Source: Cohnella cholangitidis
GTDB lineage: Bacteria; Bacillota; Bacilli; Paenibacillales; Paenibacillaceae
NCBI RefSeq assembly: GCF_014107495.1
Contig: NZ_CP041969.1
Location: forward strand, 4,017,501-4,081,500
DNA length: 64,000 nucleotides
Direction of reading: 5' to 3'
Part shown: positions 31,960 through 40,694 of the stretch, piece after piece
How the letters are laid out: each line of letters starts with the position of its first letter
Numbering within the stretch: position 1 is the stretch's first letter
Translations under genes and position numbers: made by a program
The notes under the pieces: model-generated
Seen by the model: only the letters and a program-made list of their open reading frames with translations
What the model was told of the DNA's origin: nothing
Databases searched by the model: none

Positions 31960-34712
31960 TGGCTGATATAACGCCGAATATTGGATTGAAGAAGCCTCTT
32001 GGAAATGAGTTTGTAGATATTGCCGATATCAACGGGAATATGGATAAGATTGATCAATCTCTTGGGCAAATGACCAATGTACCGACCGCTGCCAAGGATG
32101 TCGCCGGAGCTATTGGGGAAATACATGCGGAATTGGAAACCATGCCGTGGACCCCGGTAACTTTAAGAAACGGCGTTCAGATTGTTCAAGGTGGGGACGT
32201 ACCTGCTATTTTGCATCCAAGAATGTCGGGTCGCACGTTGGTTAACTTGTTGGGGCGTGACGGGAATTGTGAAAGTTTAAACCCATTTACTTTATCTGGA
32301 ACGGCGCCTACCCTTTCTACAACGCAAAAGAAAAACGGGTCAAACTCTTTAAGAGTCTCGCCTACGTCGAGTACGGCGAGCTATGCGTTTAAGGACTACT
32401 CTTATAAATTGGACACGGCAAAGCGGTATATCGTAGCGGGTTGGGTATATATGGAGTCTTATACATCAGGTACAGCTCCAGAAATTCAGATTTATGATTA
32501 TAACCAAATTGTCGTGCCTAGATATAGAGTAGCCGCTAGCACCGCAACGGTTGGAAATTGGCAATTTGTTTACGTGAAAATTCCAACCAGCAACACAATT
32601 TCGACTAACGGATTCAGGCTTTTTATTGGTTGTGGTGGGATTGGAGTATCGGTAGCGTATATAGACGGAGTTCGTATCTATGAGTTGACATCAGTAGACT
32701 ACGACGCAATCGGAACGACGTTAACAGGCGAAGCGATTGATAAATATCTCCCATACGTCGAGGATATGAAACACGTAAATGCGGTGTACCTCAGAAATCC
32801 GGGGAAAAACTTGTTTCCCCCGGCGTCCGAATTGACTAATACTTTACCGACTACTAGCCTCTACACAGTAAGACCAATGGTAGTGGAAAACGAGAACTCC
32901 TTTATTATCGACGCGGAGCAAAACGGGGTCGGAGGAACTACCGATTTTATTCCGGTAGTCAATGGTCAAATATACGCTTTACGGGCAACATTCCAAAGAC
33001 TCGCGGGAAGTTCAGACTCTTTCCTTTATCAAGTAGTGTGCTATGACGCTGCGTTCAATATATTGAATCTTGATGGGTTGCTTACAGCGCCTAACTTGTA
33101 CCATGCACCTGCTTATCAAGGGTATGTCTATAACGGAGTTGTCTCAGGGGTCAGTACTACATTTACGGTTAACAGTAATCGTGTGGCATATGTCCGGGTA
33201 AAGTTCGGGATATACTCTGTTACTAATACAACATTAGCAAGGGTAACTAACCCCGTCTTATGTATAGGATCGACCGCTATCCCGCACGAACCACATAAAC
33301 CGTCTTATATGTACCTGCCTGACGTTAGTTTAAAGTCCAACCTTGAAGGTAGCGTTGTCGATCAGCTTTACACGGACAGTCAAGGTAAACCGAGGGTCGT
33401 AAGACGATTTAGGGAAATAGCAATAAGTGGTGATTATTCATTCGCATTCGGTTTGGACGCATTAGGATACAAATTAATAAACGTGTTGGATATCCCTAAT
33501 TCGTTCGCGAATTACGATTTTAAACGATCTAATATAGTTAAGTATGACGGTAAATTACTTCCATGGAATGCGACCGGCGGGGTTACCCAAGCAGATCAAT
33601 ATGCTATGGGAAATATAAGCGCAGCGACCGGTAATGAGGTAACTTTAGGCATTGCAGACGTTGAAAGCGGCTGGGGAGAAAACTACCAACCAAATGACGC
33701 AGAAATTAAAGCGTACTTTAATGGCTGGAAAATGTACCCTCAAGGAGGAGTAAGTACAGACTCATACTCTTCGGGAACTAAACTGTGGTGCAGAAGGTCC
33801 GAGGTTGGATTAACGTTAACTGATACACGCAGTACGGTACCTACTGATATGTCGCCCAACTTTACCCCCTACCGCCTAATGTACCAACTAGCCCAAAGTG
33901 TGGATGAAGCGGTTAATTATGAAGGCTCCCTAATGCTTCATGAGGGTGCTAATCAAGTCGATGTGGGTTTGGGGATTGTAGTGAGAGAAGCTGTCGGCCA
34001 AGTATATACATCGAACCCTACAGATAGGTATATTAACGCGGCCTCTCCCGGTTATGCGCTGAAATATAGAGTTGGTCGACTATTAGAGTTGTTCGTAGGT
34101 AAAGACGTAGATAAAAGATGGACTGTAAGCATACCTAGTTCTACGGAAACAATTTCGTGGATTGGTAGGGGGCAATGGAAAACGCCAATCGCCAACTATG
34201 ACCCCATAGCAGAATACAGTACGACATACTTAGCTCTGGACACCTATGCGCTTGGAATCGCACCAATGATAATCAACGCTGAATACGCGCCGAATATTCG
34301 GGAGTCGGTCGAGTCGCTAGTCCGTAAAGTCGTCGAAGCCCGGACGGAAGTATCCGTACTTCGGAATACGAAGGCCCAGAAACAGCAAGGGCAATGGATA
34401 ACGCCAACGTTGGTTGGTGGTTGGGTAGACTCAAGCGGCGTTTACGAGGTCGCGGGATATCGAAAAGACGATCAAGGAAATGTTATGTTGAGGGGTGCAA
34501 TTAAGTCGGGAACTGCCGGGACGGTCGCCTTTACTCTTCCCGCCGGTTACAGACCTAAGTTAGCGTTACCGTGGGTTACGCTTGGAAGCGACGGAACCAA
34601 TCGTAGTTTTGGAAACATCGATATTAAGGCGAATGGGGAAGTCACAATAAATATCCCAACGAGTAACGCGCTAGTTTCATTAAACGGAATTATGTTTCAA
34701 GCTGAACGATAG
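31959..34712 (+). CDS. Large tail fibre / receptor-binding protein
   Basis: About 917 aa. The N-terminus (ADITPNIGLKKPLGNEFVDI, DINGNMDKIDQSLGQM) is the usual baseplate-attachment segment of PBSX-type fibres. Two carbohydrate-binding-module-like beta domains follow (about residues 100-270 and 280-450) and the C-terminus (YRPKLALPWVTLGSDGTNRS to end) resembles fibre tips. This should define which cells the particle kills. Its DNA is clearly more AT-rich and uses rarer codons than the flanking baseplate genes, a sign of recent exchange. GAGGAGTTGG is the ribosome site. Confidence 0.78.
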   Translation: MADITPNIGLKKPLGNEFVDIADINGNMDKIDQSLGQMTNVPTAAKDVAGAIGEIHAELETMPWTPVTLRNGVQIVQGGDVPAILHPRMSGRTLVNLLGRDGNCESLNPFTLSGTAPTLSTTQKKNGSNSLRVSPTSSTASYAFKDYSYKLDTAKRYIVAGWVYMESYTSGTAPEIQIYDYNQIVVPRYRVAASTATVGNWQFVYVKIPTSNTISTNGFRLFIGCGGIGVSVAYIDGVRIYELTSVDYDAIGTTLTGEAIDKYLPYVEDMKHVNAVYLRNPGKNLFPPASELTNTLPTTSLYTVRPMVVENENSFIIDAEQNGVGGTTDFIPVVNGQIYALRATFQRLAGSSDSFLYQVVCYDAAFNILNLDGLLTAPNLYHAPAYQGYVYNGVVSGVSTTFTVNSNRVAYVRVKFGIYSVTNTTLARVTNPVLCIGSTAIPHEPHKPSYMYLPDVSLKSNLEGSVVDQLYTDSQGKPRVVRRFREIAISGDYSFAFGLDALGYKLINVLDIPNSFANYDFKRSNIVKYDGKLLPWNATGGVTQADQYAMGNISAATGNEVTLGIADVESGWGENYQPNDAEIKAYFNGWKMYPQGGVSTDSYSSGTKLWCRRSEVGLTLTDTRSTVPTDMSPNFTPYRLMYQLAQSVDEAVNYEGSLMLHEGANQVDVGLGIVVREAVGQVYTSNPTDRYINAASPGYALKYRVGRLLELFVGKDVDKRWTVSIPSSTETISWIGRGQWKTPIANYDPIAEYSTTYLALDTYALGIAPMIINAEYAPNIRESVESLVRKVVEARTEVSVLRNTKAQKQQGQWITPTLVGGWVDSSGVYEVAGYRKDDQGNVMLRGAIKSGTAGTVAFTLPAGYRPKLALPWVTLGSDGTNRSFGNIDIKANGEVTINIPTSNALVSLNGIMFQAER

Positions 34713-34726
34713 GGGGAGGGGAAAAC

Positions 34727-35209
34727 ATGAAAGACGCTGCCATTGTAGATTTGGATTATCAGATTATCGACTTTACGCTCGTAGACGATATGACTACCGG
34801 GGTTATCCCGCTAAAGAAAAAAATCGAAGGTGCGGAAGAAGAAGTCTACGCCTATATCATCACCGACAGAATACCTGCCGGGATGTACCAGCCTGTTTGG
34901 GACGTCCAGAACGGGGTCTGGAAAGATCGCCTGACGCCCGAAGAAATCGAAGCGATCAAGAACGCGCCGCAACCGGAGACGCCGGAACAGCGAATCGCAA
35001 TGCTGGAATCCGAAAGCGTCGATACGATGTTAGCAGTCGCAGAAGTCTACGAGATGGCGGGCAGCGCCAATGCGACGCGAGAGCAGGAAGCGGTAGATAC
35101 GATGCTCGGGCTAGCGGAAGCCTATGAAATCATCCTTGGGCAACAGGCGACAATCGAGACTCTTACAGCAAGAATCGAAGCGCTTGAATCTGTCGGGGGA
35201 GGTGTATAG
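34727..35209 (+). CDS. Tail-cluster protein, possible fibre-associated (XkdW-like position)
   Basis: 160 aa. The N-terminal half (KKKIEGAEEEVYAYIITDRI) is beta-rich and the C-terminal half is a predicted coiled coil with an internal duplication (SVDTMLAVAEVYEMAG and AVDTMLGLAEAYEIIL). Small proteins in this position follow the fibre gene in PBSX clusters; a role in fibre assembly is inferred only. GGGGGAGGGGAAAAC precedes the start. Confidence 0.65.
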   Translation: MKDAAIVDLDYQIIDFTLVDDMTTGVIPLKKKIEGAEEEVYAYIITDRIPAGMYQPVWDVQNGVWKDRLTPEEIEAIKNAPQPETPEQRIAMLESESVDTMLAVAEVYEMAGSANATREQEAVDTMLGLAEAYEIILGQQATIETLTARIEALESVGGGV

Positions 35210-35210
35210 T

Positions 35211-35318
35211 ATGGCACAGGTATACGCGAACTTAATCCGCAAAGGGTTAAAAACGATCGAAGACGTACCAACCGAAAAACGTACGGAAGTAGAAGCCATC
35301 CTAGCAAGCAATGAATAA
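35211..35318 (+). CDS. xkdX: XkdX-family small protein
   Basis: 35 aa (MAQVYANLIRKGLKTIEDVP ending EAILASNE), the hallmark XkdX family: one hydrophilic helix starting with Tyr-Ala-x-Leu-Ile-x-Lys-Gly. GGGGGAGG is the ribosome site. It lies between the fibre and lysis genes, as in B. subtilis PBSX. Function unknown. Confidence 0.85.
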   Translation: MAQVYANLIRKGLKTIEDVPTEKRTEVEAILASNE

Positions 35319-35364
35319 ATTGCGAATGGACAGGCTTCTTTTCTTATCACGATGTTTCATTAAG

Positions 35365-35397
35365 AAGAGCTCCGCTTCGGCGGGGCTCTCTTTATTT
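35365..35397 (+). terminator. Intrinsic terminator before the lysis genes
   Basis: AGAGCTCCGC and GCGGGGCTCT pair over a TTCG tetraloop, followed by CTTTATTT. It separates structural from lysis genes, so the latter may rely on readthrough or their own promoter. Confidence 0.75.
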
Positions 35398-35425
35398 CGT
35401 AAACATCACCAAAGGAGGTGCCACC

Positions 35426-35686
35426 ATGTCCAATGAAGAAGCGCGAGTGCTCTCGGATATACGGGAGCGCGTCGTACGGTTGGAGACGAAGATCGATGCG
35501 ATGACCGACGTGCGCGAAACGGCGGAGGCGGCGAGAGAGGCGGCGCTTGAGGCGCTGCAGTCCTCCAGGTCATCGCATCTTCGAATAGACGAAATCGCCG
35601 ATAACCAGCGTTGGTTATGGAGGACGTTGGTCGGAGCCATACTGGCTGCCGTCATAGCGGCCGTGACCAATCTGCAAGGGGGATGA
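35426..35686 (+). CDS. xhlA: XhlA-like membrane-associated lysis protein
   Basis: 86 aa. A charged coiled coil (DIRERVVRLETKIDAMTDVR) is followed by one C-terminal membrane helix (TLVGAILAAVIAAVTNL), the XhlA (haemolysin-like) layout. In PBSX it works with the holin and endolysin to lyse the producing cell. AAAGGAGGTG precedes the start. Its stop overlaps the first possible start of the next gene. Confidence 0.83.
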   Translation: MSNEEARVLSDIRERVVRLETKIDAMTDVRETAEAAREAALEALQSSRSSHLRIDEIADNQRWLWRTLVGAILAAVIAAVTNLQGG

Positions 35687-35691
35687 ATAAA

Positions 35692-35955
35692 ATGATTATG
35701 GACAACTTCGACTTATTGACCGACAAGGTGATTATGCTGGCTCCCATCGTCGCGGCATACGTGGGGATCGCGAAGGAGTTCCGCGTGCCCAGCCAATACT
35801 ATCATCTGATCAGCTTATTGATCGCGGCCGTATTCGTGCTCGTGCCGAGCTCCGTCCAGCAAACGTTAACGACCATCTCCATCATCGGTTTGACGGCGTC
35901 GGGAGTGTATCATTTCACCAAGAAAAGGGAGGAGCAGCCGGATGGCGAAGCTTAG
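35692..35955 (+). CDS. Holin
   Basis: About 87 aa. Two to three membrane helices (KVIMLAPIVAAYVGIA, LISLLIAAVFVLVPSS, TTISIIGLTASGVYHF) and a charged tail (KKREEQPDGEA) fit a phage holin that opens the membrane for the endolysin. The ATG at 35692 is nine bases after AAGGGGG; an earlier ATG at 35683 overlaps the XhlA stop. It overlaps the endolysin gene by 14 bases. Confidence 0.78.
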   Translation: MIMDNFDLLTDKVIMLAPIVAAYVGIAKEFRVPSQYYHLISLLIAAVFVLVPSSVQQTLTTISIIGLTASGVYHFTKKREEQPDGEA

Positions 35956-36781
35956 CAAAGCGCAATTTATCGCAGCGTTAGCCCCTATGGCGATACGAGC
36001 TAGATTAGAAGGATCGCCGATGTTCCCGTCGGTTCGACTGGCGCAAAATTTACTCGAGACGGGGGGAGTCATTCACCCCTGGAACAATCTCGGCGGGATT
36101 AAATTCGGAAGCGGCAAGCCAAATGCGTATTGGCACGGACAATGGGTACGGAAAGGCACTTGGGAGGTAGAGAACGGCGTTCGGACCGACACCTCCGCCC
36201 TGTTCCGCGCATACGACAGCGTATATGATTTCTACAAGGATCAAGACTTGCTGTTCCAACTCCCTCGATATGAGCGCGTCAGGCTAGCGCAAACCCCCGA
36301 TCAGCAGGCGATAGCGCTGCGATTATGCGGGTATGCGACGGACCCGCAGTATGAGACGAAGATTATTTCGCTCATCAATGCCAACAAATTAACCCAATAC
36401 GACGAACAAGCTCTCCCTAACAAGGCGCCTGCGGAACCAGATGAGTCCACAAAGCCGGCGAACCCCCAAAGTCCCCAAGATCCCGACACGCCAAAACCTC
36501 CCGAAGACGTTTATCCGATCATGATCGATGGAGTTCAGGTCGCGGAAGGGCAACGGTTCGACGGTCATATCTGGGTTCCCGCAAGGATCGTCGGCAACGC
36601 GCTCGGGATCGCAATAGACTGGAAGGATAAAACGGTGACCGCAAACGGCAAACCGTTGCCGACCCGCGCGATCGGGGACAAAGGTTACGTTCCTGTTCGC
36701 GAGCTAGCCGCCGAAGCTCACGCACCGGCGAAAGTCCAATGGAACAAAGACGCGAAAAGCGTAGAGATTACGACAGGGTAA
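35942..36781 (+). CDS. Endolysin: GH73-type glucosaminidase plus stalk domain
   Basis: 279 aa. The N-terminal 150 residues match a GH73 endo-beta-N-acetylglucosaminidase: the catalytic-type Glu in AQNLLETGG, WNNLGGIKFG, then YATDPQYETKIISLIN. A Pro-rich linker (about 160-185) leads to a copper-amine-oxidase-like (stalk) domain (VPARIVGNALGIAIDWKDKT, GYVPVRELAAEA), probably for wall binding. It would cleave peptidoglycan to release particles. No signal peptide, so export depends on the holin. GGGAGGAGC lies seven bases upstream. Confidence 0.85.
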   Translation: MAKLSKAQFIAALAPMAIRARLEGSPMFPSVRLAQNLLETGGVIHPWNNLGGIKFGSGKPNAYWHGQWVRKGTWEVENGVRTDTSALFRAYDSVYDFYKDQDLLFQLPRYERVRLAQTPDQQAIALRLCGYATDPQYETKIISLINANKLTQYDEQALPNKAPAEPDESTKPANPQSPQDPDTPKPPEDVYPIMIDGVQVAEGQRFDGHIWVPARIVGNALGIAIDWKDKTVTANGKPLPTRAIGDKGYVPVRELAAEAHAPAKVQWNKDAKSVEITTG

Positions 36782-36871
36782 CGGTACCCCCTCGCGAAGC
36801 TGCTGCATATTCTGTAGGCAATTATATTGCCCGCATTAACGAATGGGGCTGATCATGAGGGGGCTGTCCCT

Positions 36872-37717
36872 GTGCCGCGAATTCCGAATTTTCCGCAAGA
36901 CCTGCTCGTTGAGCATCGAAATTGGCATAATGCTCGGCATAAAGTGAATACGAACAATCCTCCGCCGGGCTATGGGCTTGAGTTTCTGAGATTTCATCGC
37001 GATTTCGTCGGGCGGGCATTAGCCTGGTACCGCCAGAACGGACTTGATCCGAGTCTCGTGGAGCCGTGGGTTTCCGTTCCCGAGGAGATTCGCAACGCTC
37101 CTTGCTACGACCAAGCCGCCGAAGCACGCATCCTGTTTCAACCGGAATCCTTCGCAACCGCCGACGAGCTGGGGAGATTTATCGAATCGTCGAATATGCA
37201 TGCCTGTATCCATCAGCAATCCGCCCAATTGTATGGGGATGGCGGAATCAATGATTTCGACATGGCTCCGAGCAATACGGTTTTCTATAACATTCATGGA
37301 ATGGTCGACCGCTGGTGGCGAAATTGGGAAGGCTTAGGCCGATTTCGCGAGGAAGGCGGCTATTGGTGCGGCAGGTTCGAGGGAGAAGACGACGAGATTC
37401 TTCTATACAGCTCTCTATTCGGCGATTGGTGGTTAGGGAAGTCGCGGCAAAATCAATCGACGGAGCAAGAGGAAACGAGAGTGGAGTGGGAGGTTATCGG
37501 CGAAAGCCGGGTTTTCGGAGAGATGACGAACGAACGCCAGTTTCGGATATGGGACGTGGACGAGGACGGCAAGCTCGAGGTGCTGTTCCGCCACCCCCTG
37601 CGAGATTGCTGGATAGAAGGCAAAGTGAAGAAAGGACGGATCGCATGGCGACCCGTCCGCTTGCAGCTAAGCGGGAACGGTCTGCCAAGCGCTAATGCAG
37701 ATCCCGCAAAAATTTGA
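36872..37717 (+). CDS. Tyrosinase-like (type 3 copper) domain protein
   Basis: About 281 aa. His-rich motifs fit the two copper sites of the tyrosinase central domain: EHRNWHNARH and LRFHRDFV for the first, MHACIHQQ and NIHGMVDRWWRNWE for the second. The C-terminal 100 residues (from YWCGRFEGEDD) form a separate acidic beta domain. It may oxidise phenols or be a structural relative. The GTG at 36872 has GAGGGGG eight bases upstream. It follows the tail cluster by 90 bases and overlaps the convergent NUDIX gene by 26 bases. Confidence 0.65.
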   Translation: MPRIPNFPQDLLVEHRNWHNARHKVNTNNPPPGYGLEFLRFHRDFVGRALAWYRQNGLDPSLVEPWVSVPEEIRNAPCYDQAAEARILFQPESFATADELGRFIESSNMHACIHQQSAQLYGDGGINDFDMAPSNTVFYNIHGMVDRWWRNWEGLGRFREEGGYWCGRFEGEDDEILLYSSLFGDWWLGKSRQNQSTEQEETRVEWEVIGESRVFGEMTNERQFRIWDVDEDGKLEVLFRHPLRDCWIEGKVKKGRIAWRPVRLQLSGNGLPSANADPAKI

Positions 37718-38330
37718 AAACAGAAACATAATACCCGAAATCCCGGCTGACGAACGAGCTGCGGGCGACGACGGTTTCGGCCGCCTGCAGCTTGCCGGAA
37801 CGCAGCGTCACTCCTCGGGCGGTCAAGTTTTCCAGACGGCCTTCCATTAGAGCGATGAGCATATCCGCATCCGCTTCGTACAGTCCCGATACTTCTTCCT
37901 CCTGCAATCGGAAATCCGTGAGGGGCTTATCGATGATTAGCCCGAATACGTGGCTGATCTCGGCATCCGTAAGCTGGACCCCGTGGTAGTTCCCGATCCC
38001 GTATTCTCGGACGATTCCGTATTCCCGCAACCGATCGAAGGCAACGCTCACGCCTAACTCTTCCTCTAATTCCCGAGTGACCGCTTGCGGCGTTTCCCCG
38101 GCCTGAAGATGGCCTGCAACCGTAATGTCGAAGCAACCCGGGCTAGTATCCTTGTTAGCGGCCCTCATCTGGAACAAGATCGAAACGCTTCCGCCATCGG
38201 CATTCGGATCCTTGCGGAAAAGCCAGCAATGAACGGTCTTGTGCCACAAACCCTTCCTATGAACCTCGCTTCGCTCCGCAACGCCCGTCCAATACCCCTC
38301 TTCGTCGTATACGTCGAACATCTCGGCCAT
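37692..38330 (-). CDS. NUDIX hydrolase, isopentenyl-diphosphate isomerase-like
   Basis: 212 aa. The Nudix box reads GHLQAGETPQAVTRELEEEL, with one residue fewer than the textbook spacing, as seen in IPP-isomerase-like NUDIX proteins of Bacillota. The N-terminus (FDVYDEEGYWTG) and WHKTVHCWLF also fit that group. It would hydrolyse a nucleoside diphosphate-X or similar compound; the substrate is unknown. It starts within six bases of the mscL stop, whose terminal AAGGGATAA also serves as its ribosome site. Confidence 0.83.
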   Translation of the reverse strand: MAEMFDVYDEEGYWTGVAERSEVHRKGLWHKTVHCWLFRKDPNADGGSVSILFQMRAANKDTSPGCFDITVAGHLQAGETPQAVTRELEEELGVSVAFDRLREYGIVREYGIGNYHGVQLTDAEISHVFGLIIDKPLTDFRLQEEEVSGLYEADADMLIALMEGRLENLTARGVTLRSGKLQAAETVVARSSFVSRDFGYYVSVFKFLRDLH

Positions 38331-38336
38331 TCGCGA

Positions 38337-38825
38337 TTATCCCTTCGCCGGAGAAGCTTGTCCCACTGGAGTAACCTCGGACGTACAGTGAGAGCATTTG
38401 GTTGCGGCCAATGGAATTTCCGACAAGCAATAAGGACATTCGCGGGTAGTAGGCTCCGCGGCGGCCGGCGCTTCTTGCTCTTTCTTGCGGCTGAGCTTGT
38501 TCAGGAATTTAACGAGCATGAATACGCAGAAAGCGACCAGGATAAAGTCGATCAGAATATTGATGAACTGGCCGTAAGCGATGACCGGAACGGCGGCTTT
38601 CTGTGCCTCGTCCAAAGTTGTGGCGGTCGTAGATTTCAATGGAATGAACAAATCTTTGAAATCCACGTTTCCTAGCAATCTTCCGATCGGCGGCATGACA
38701 ATATCGTTTACGAGAGAAGTAACGATTTTACCGAACGCGGCTCCGATAATGACCCCGACTGCCAAATCTACGACGTTTCCGCGCATGGCGAAAGTTTTGA
38801 ATTCTTTTAGCGTTGACCGAAACAT
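38337..38825 (-). CDS. mscL: Large-conductance mechanosensitive channel with zinc ribbon
   Basis: About 162 aa. The first 120 residues are MscL: KTFAMRGNVVDLAVGVIIGA, then TSLVNDIVMPPIGRLLG and a second helix (FINILIDFILVAFCVFMLVK) with the KFLNKL helix. The channel opens under membrane tension to release solutes in hypo-osmotic shock. Instead of ending there, a linker and a double CxxC zinc ribbon (CPYCLSEIP, CSHCTSE) follow, which is unusual. The start at 38825 follows TTGGAGG. It is divergent from the sensor kinase gene. Confidence 0.88.
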   Translation of the reverse strand: MFRSTLKEFKTFAMRGNVVDLAVGVIIGAAFGKIVTSLVNDIVMPPIGRLLGNVDFKDLFIPLKSTTATTLDEAQKAAVPVIAYGQFINILIDFILVAFCVFMLVKFLNKLSRKKEQEAPAAAEPTTRECPYCLSEIPLAATKCSHCTSEVTPVGQASPAKG

Positions 38826-38933
38826 TCTTATAACCTCCAATTTTTAGCTCTTTTCCGAAAAGGAATTTGCTGGTATTCGTCGAATCCTAATACACAAAAG
38901 TATACCATGTCAGTTTCTGCGAGGGATCGAACG

Positions 38934-40694
38934 ATGAACGGTACCGTAGCCTCCTGGCCTACTTTCTTTTTGCTGCTGGCACTGTTAATTAGCATACTCG
39001 CATCTTATACCATGTTCAACTTCATCGGCAATCTCAAAAGAACGAATGGAACGTTTCGCCAGTTCTGGCTAGCGGGCGGAGCATTCGTCTTCGGGGTAGG
39101 ATTATGGGCGAAACATTTCGTGACTTTGCTGGGCTTCAACGATCCGCTTAACTTTACATGGGTCATGCCGGTTGCCCTGATGTTTATTATTTTCTTCTCG
39201 TTGATGGCTTTCGTCATGCTGACCTTTCTGGAAGTATTGAAGTATCGGATCGTGCTCGGCAGCTCGATATTGGCATTCGGCGTAGGGATCATGAACTACT
39301 TCAGCGTGCTCGGACCGAAGATCGACCGATTGGGCATTAGTTACGGAGAAGTGTTTCTTTCCCTGCTCTTGTTGTTCTTTGGCACCTATTTATCCTTCCT
39401 GCTGTCGGAAAGCACCTACAAATACAGGAAGATCATTTCTAGCTTAATTCTCGGCGCTTCGGTCGTTGCCGTGCAATTGATAGGCAAAGATGCGCTGACG
39501 ATCGAATACAGCGAAGGGTTCTCCACTTCGGATAAGTTGAACCAGGATATTAACCTTCTGGCTCTAATCGTGGGAGTTGGCGCTTTGCTTATTCTGGTAT
39601 CGACGCTAATTACTTGGTATATCGATAAAAGGTTAAACCAAATGGACGAACGTTACCGGCTGCTGGTGGAAAACTCGTTGGACACGATCGCGATATTGAA
39701 AGGCGACCGTTGGGGTTTCGTCAATGCGGCCGGACTGAGAATGTTCGAGGCGGAGACGGACGGAGACCTGATCGGCAAATCGATCTATACGTTCCTTCCC
39801 GCTAAGGACCACAACGCGGTTAAGGAACGGTTGCATAACCTGGTGTTCGTCGGCAGCGGCAAACCGATCGAGCAGGATTGGTTTACGCTGAACGGGAAGG
39901 TGTTGCACACGGAGATCGTAGAGACGATGACGACGCTCGATAACGAGCCCGCGATTCAGGTCATCATTAGGGATATTTCCGAACGGAAGAAGAACGAAGA
40001 GCTGTTGATCAACTCCGAGAAGCTGTACGTAGCCGGACAGTTGGCCGCGGGCATTGCCCATGAAATCCGCAACCCGCTTACTTCTCTCAAAGGTTTCTTG
40101 CAACTGATCGCCTCCGGGAGAAAAAGCAATAACAGCTATTACGACATCATGAACGCGGAGCTCGATCGGATCGAGGATATCGTAAGCGAGCTGCTGATGT
40201 TATCCAAGCCGCAGGTCTACGAGCTTAGTTATCAGGACATGAGGGTAATGATGAGGGATACCGTTACGCTGCTCGAGACGCAAGCCATTCTTCACAACAT
40301 TGCGATCGAGGCGGAATACGGAACGGACCCGCTATGGATCTACGGCGTGGAGAATCAAATCAAGCAAGTGTTCATCAACGTCATTAAAAACGCAATAGAA
40401 GCGATGATAGACGGAGGAGTTATCGGAATCAAGCTCTCTAGGGAGAATGACAGGGTATATATCCGCATCAGGGATGAAGGTCCCGGCATCGACGAAGACC
40501 AGCTTGCGAAGATCGGCCAACCGTTCTACACGACCAAAGAGAAGGGGACGGGCCTTGGACTGATGGTCAGCTACAAAATCGTGGACAACCATCAGGGCAA
40601 GATCGAAGTGAACAGCGAGATCGGCAAAGGCACTTTATTCGAGATCATGCTTCCGTTCCGCTATCCGGAGGCGGCGATCAAGAAATCCAGCTGA
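38934..40694 (+). CDS. Sporulation-kinase-like membrane sensor histidine kinase (PAS)
   Basis: About 586 aa. Seven N-terminal membrane helices resemble the MHYT sensor fold but the metal-binding motifs are altered (WAKHFVTLLG, IMNYFSVLG). A PAS domain (YRLLVENSLDTIAILKGD) is followed by HisKA (AAGIAHEIRNPLTSLKGFLQ) and HATPase motifs (NVIKNAIEA, DEGPGI, GTGLGL), all intact, as in KinA-E-type sporulation kinases. No response regulator gene is adjacent, typical of phosphorelay kinases. The ATG at 38934 follows GAGGGA. It overlaps the convergent lipid kinase gene by 34 bases. Confidence 0.85.
   Translation: MNGTVASWPTFFLLLALLISILASYTMFNFIGNLKRTNGTFRQFWLAGGAFVFGVGLWAKHFVTLLGFNDPLNFTWVMPVALMFIIFFSLMAFVMLTFLEVLKYRIVLGSSILAFGVGIMNYFSVLGPKIDRLGISYGEVFLSLLLLFFGTYLSFLLSESTYKYRKIISSLILGASVVAVQLIGKDALTIEYSEGFSTSDKLNQDINLLALIVGVGALLILVSTLITWYIDKRLNQMDERYRLLVENSLDTIAILKGDRWGFVNAAGLRMFEAETDGDLIGKSIYTFLPAKDHNAVKERLHNLVFVGSGKPIEQDWFTLNGKVLHTEIVETMTTLDNEPAIQVIIRDISERKKNEELLINSEKLYVAGQLAAGIAHEIRNPLTSLKGFLQLIASGRKSNNSYYDIMNAELDRIEDIVSELLMLSKPQVYELSYQDMRVMMRDTVTLLETQAILHNIAIEAEYGTDPLWIYGVENQIKQVFINVIKNAIEAMIDGGVIGIKLSRENDRVYIRIRDEGPGIDEDQLAKIGQPFYTTKEKGTGLGLMVSYKIVDNHQGKIEVNSEIGKGTLFEIMLPFRYPEAAIKKSS

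Noticed and set aside
36817..36831. GGCAATTATATTGCC palindrome after the endolysin gene as sixth repressor operator
   Set aside because: The half-sites are in reverse order relative to the other dyads and no promoter is evident.
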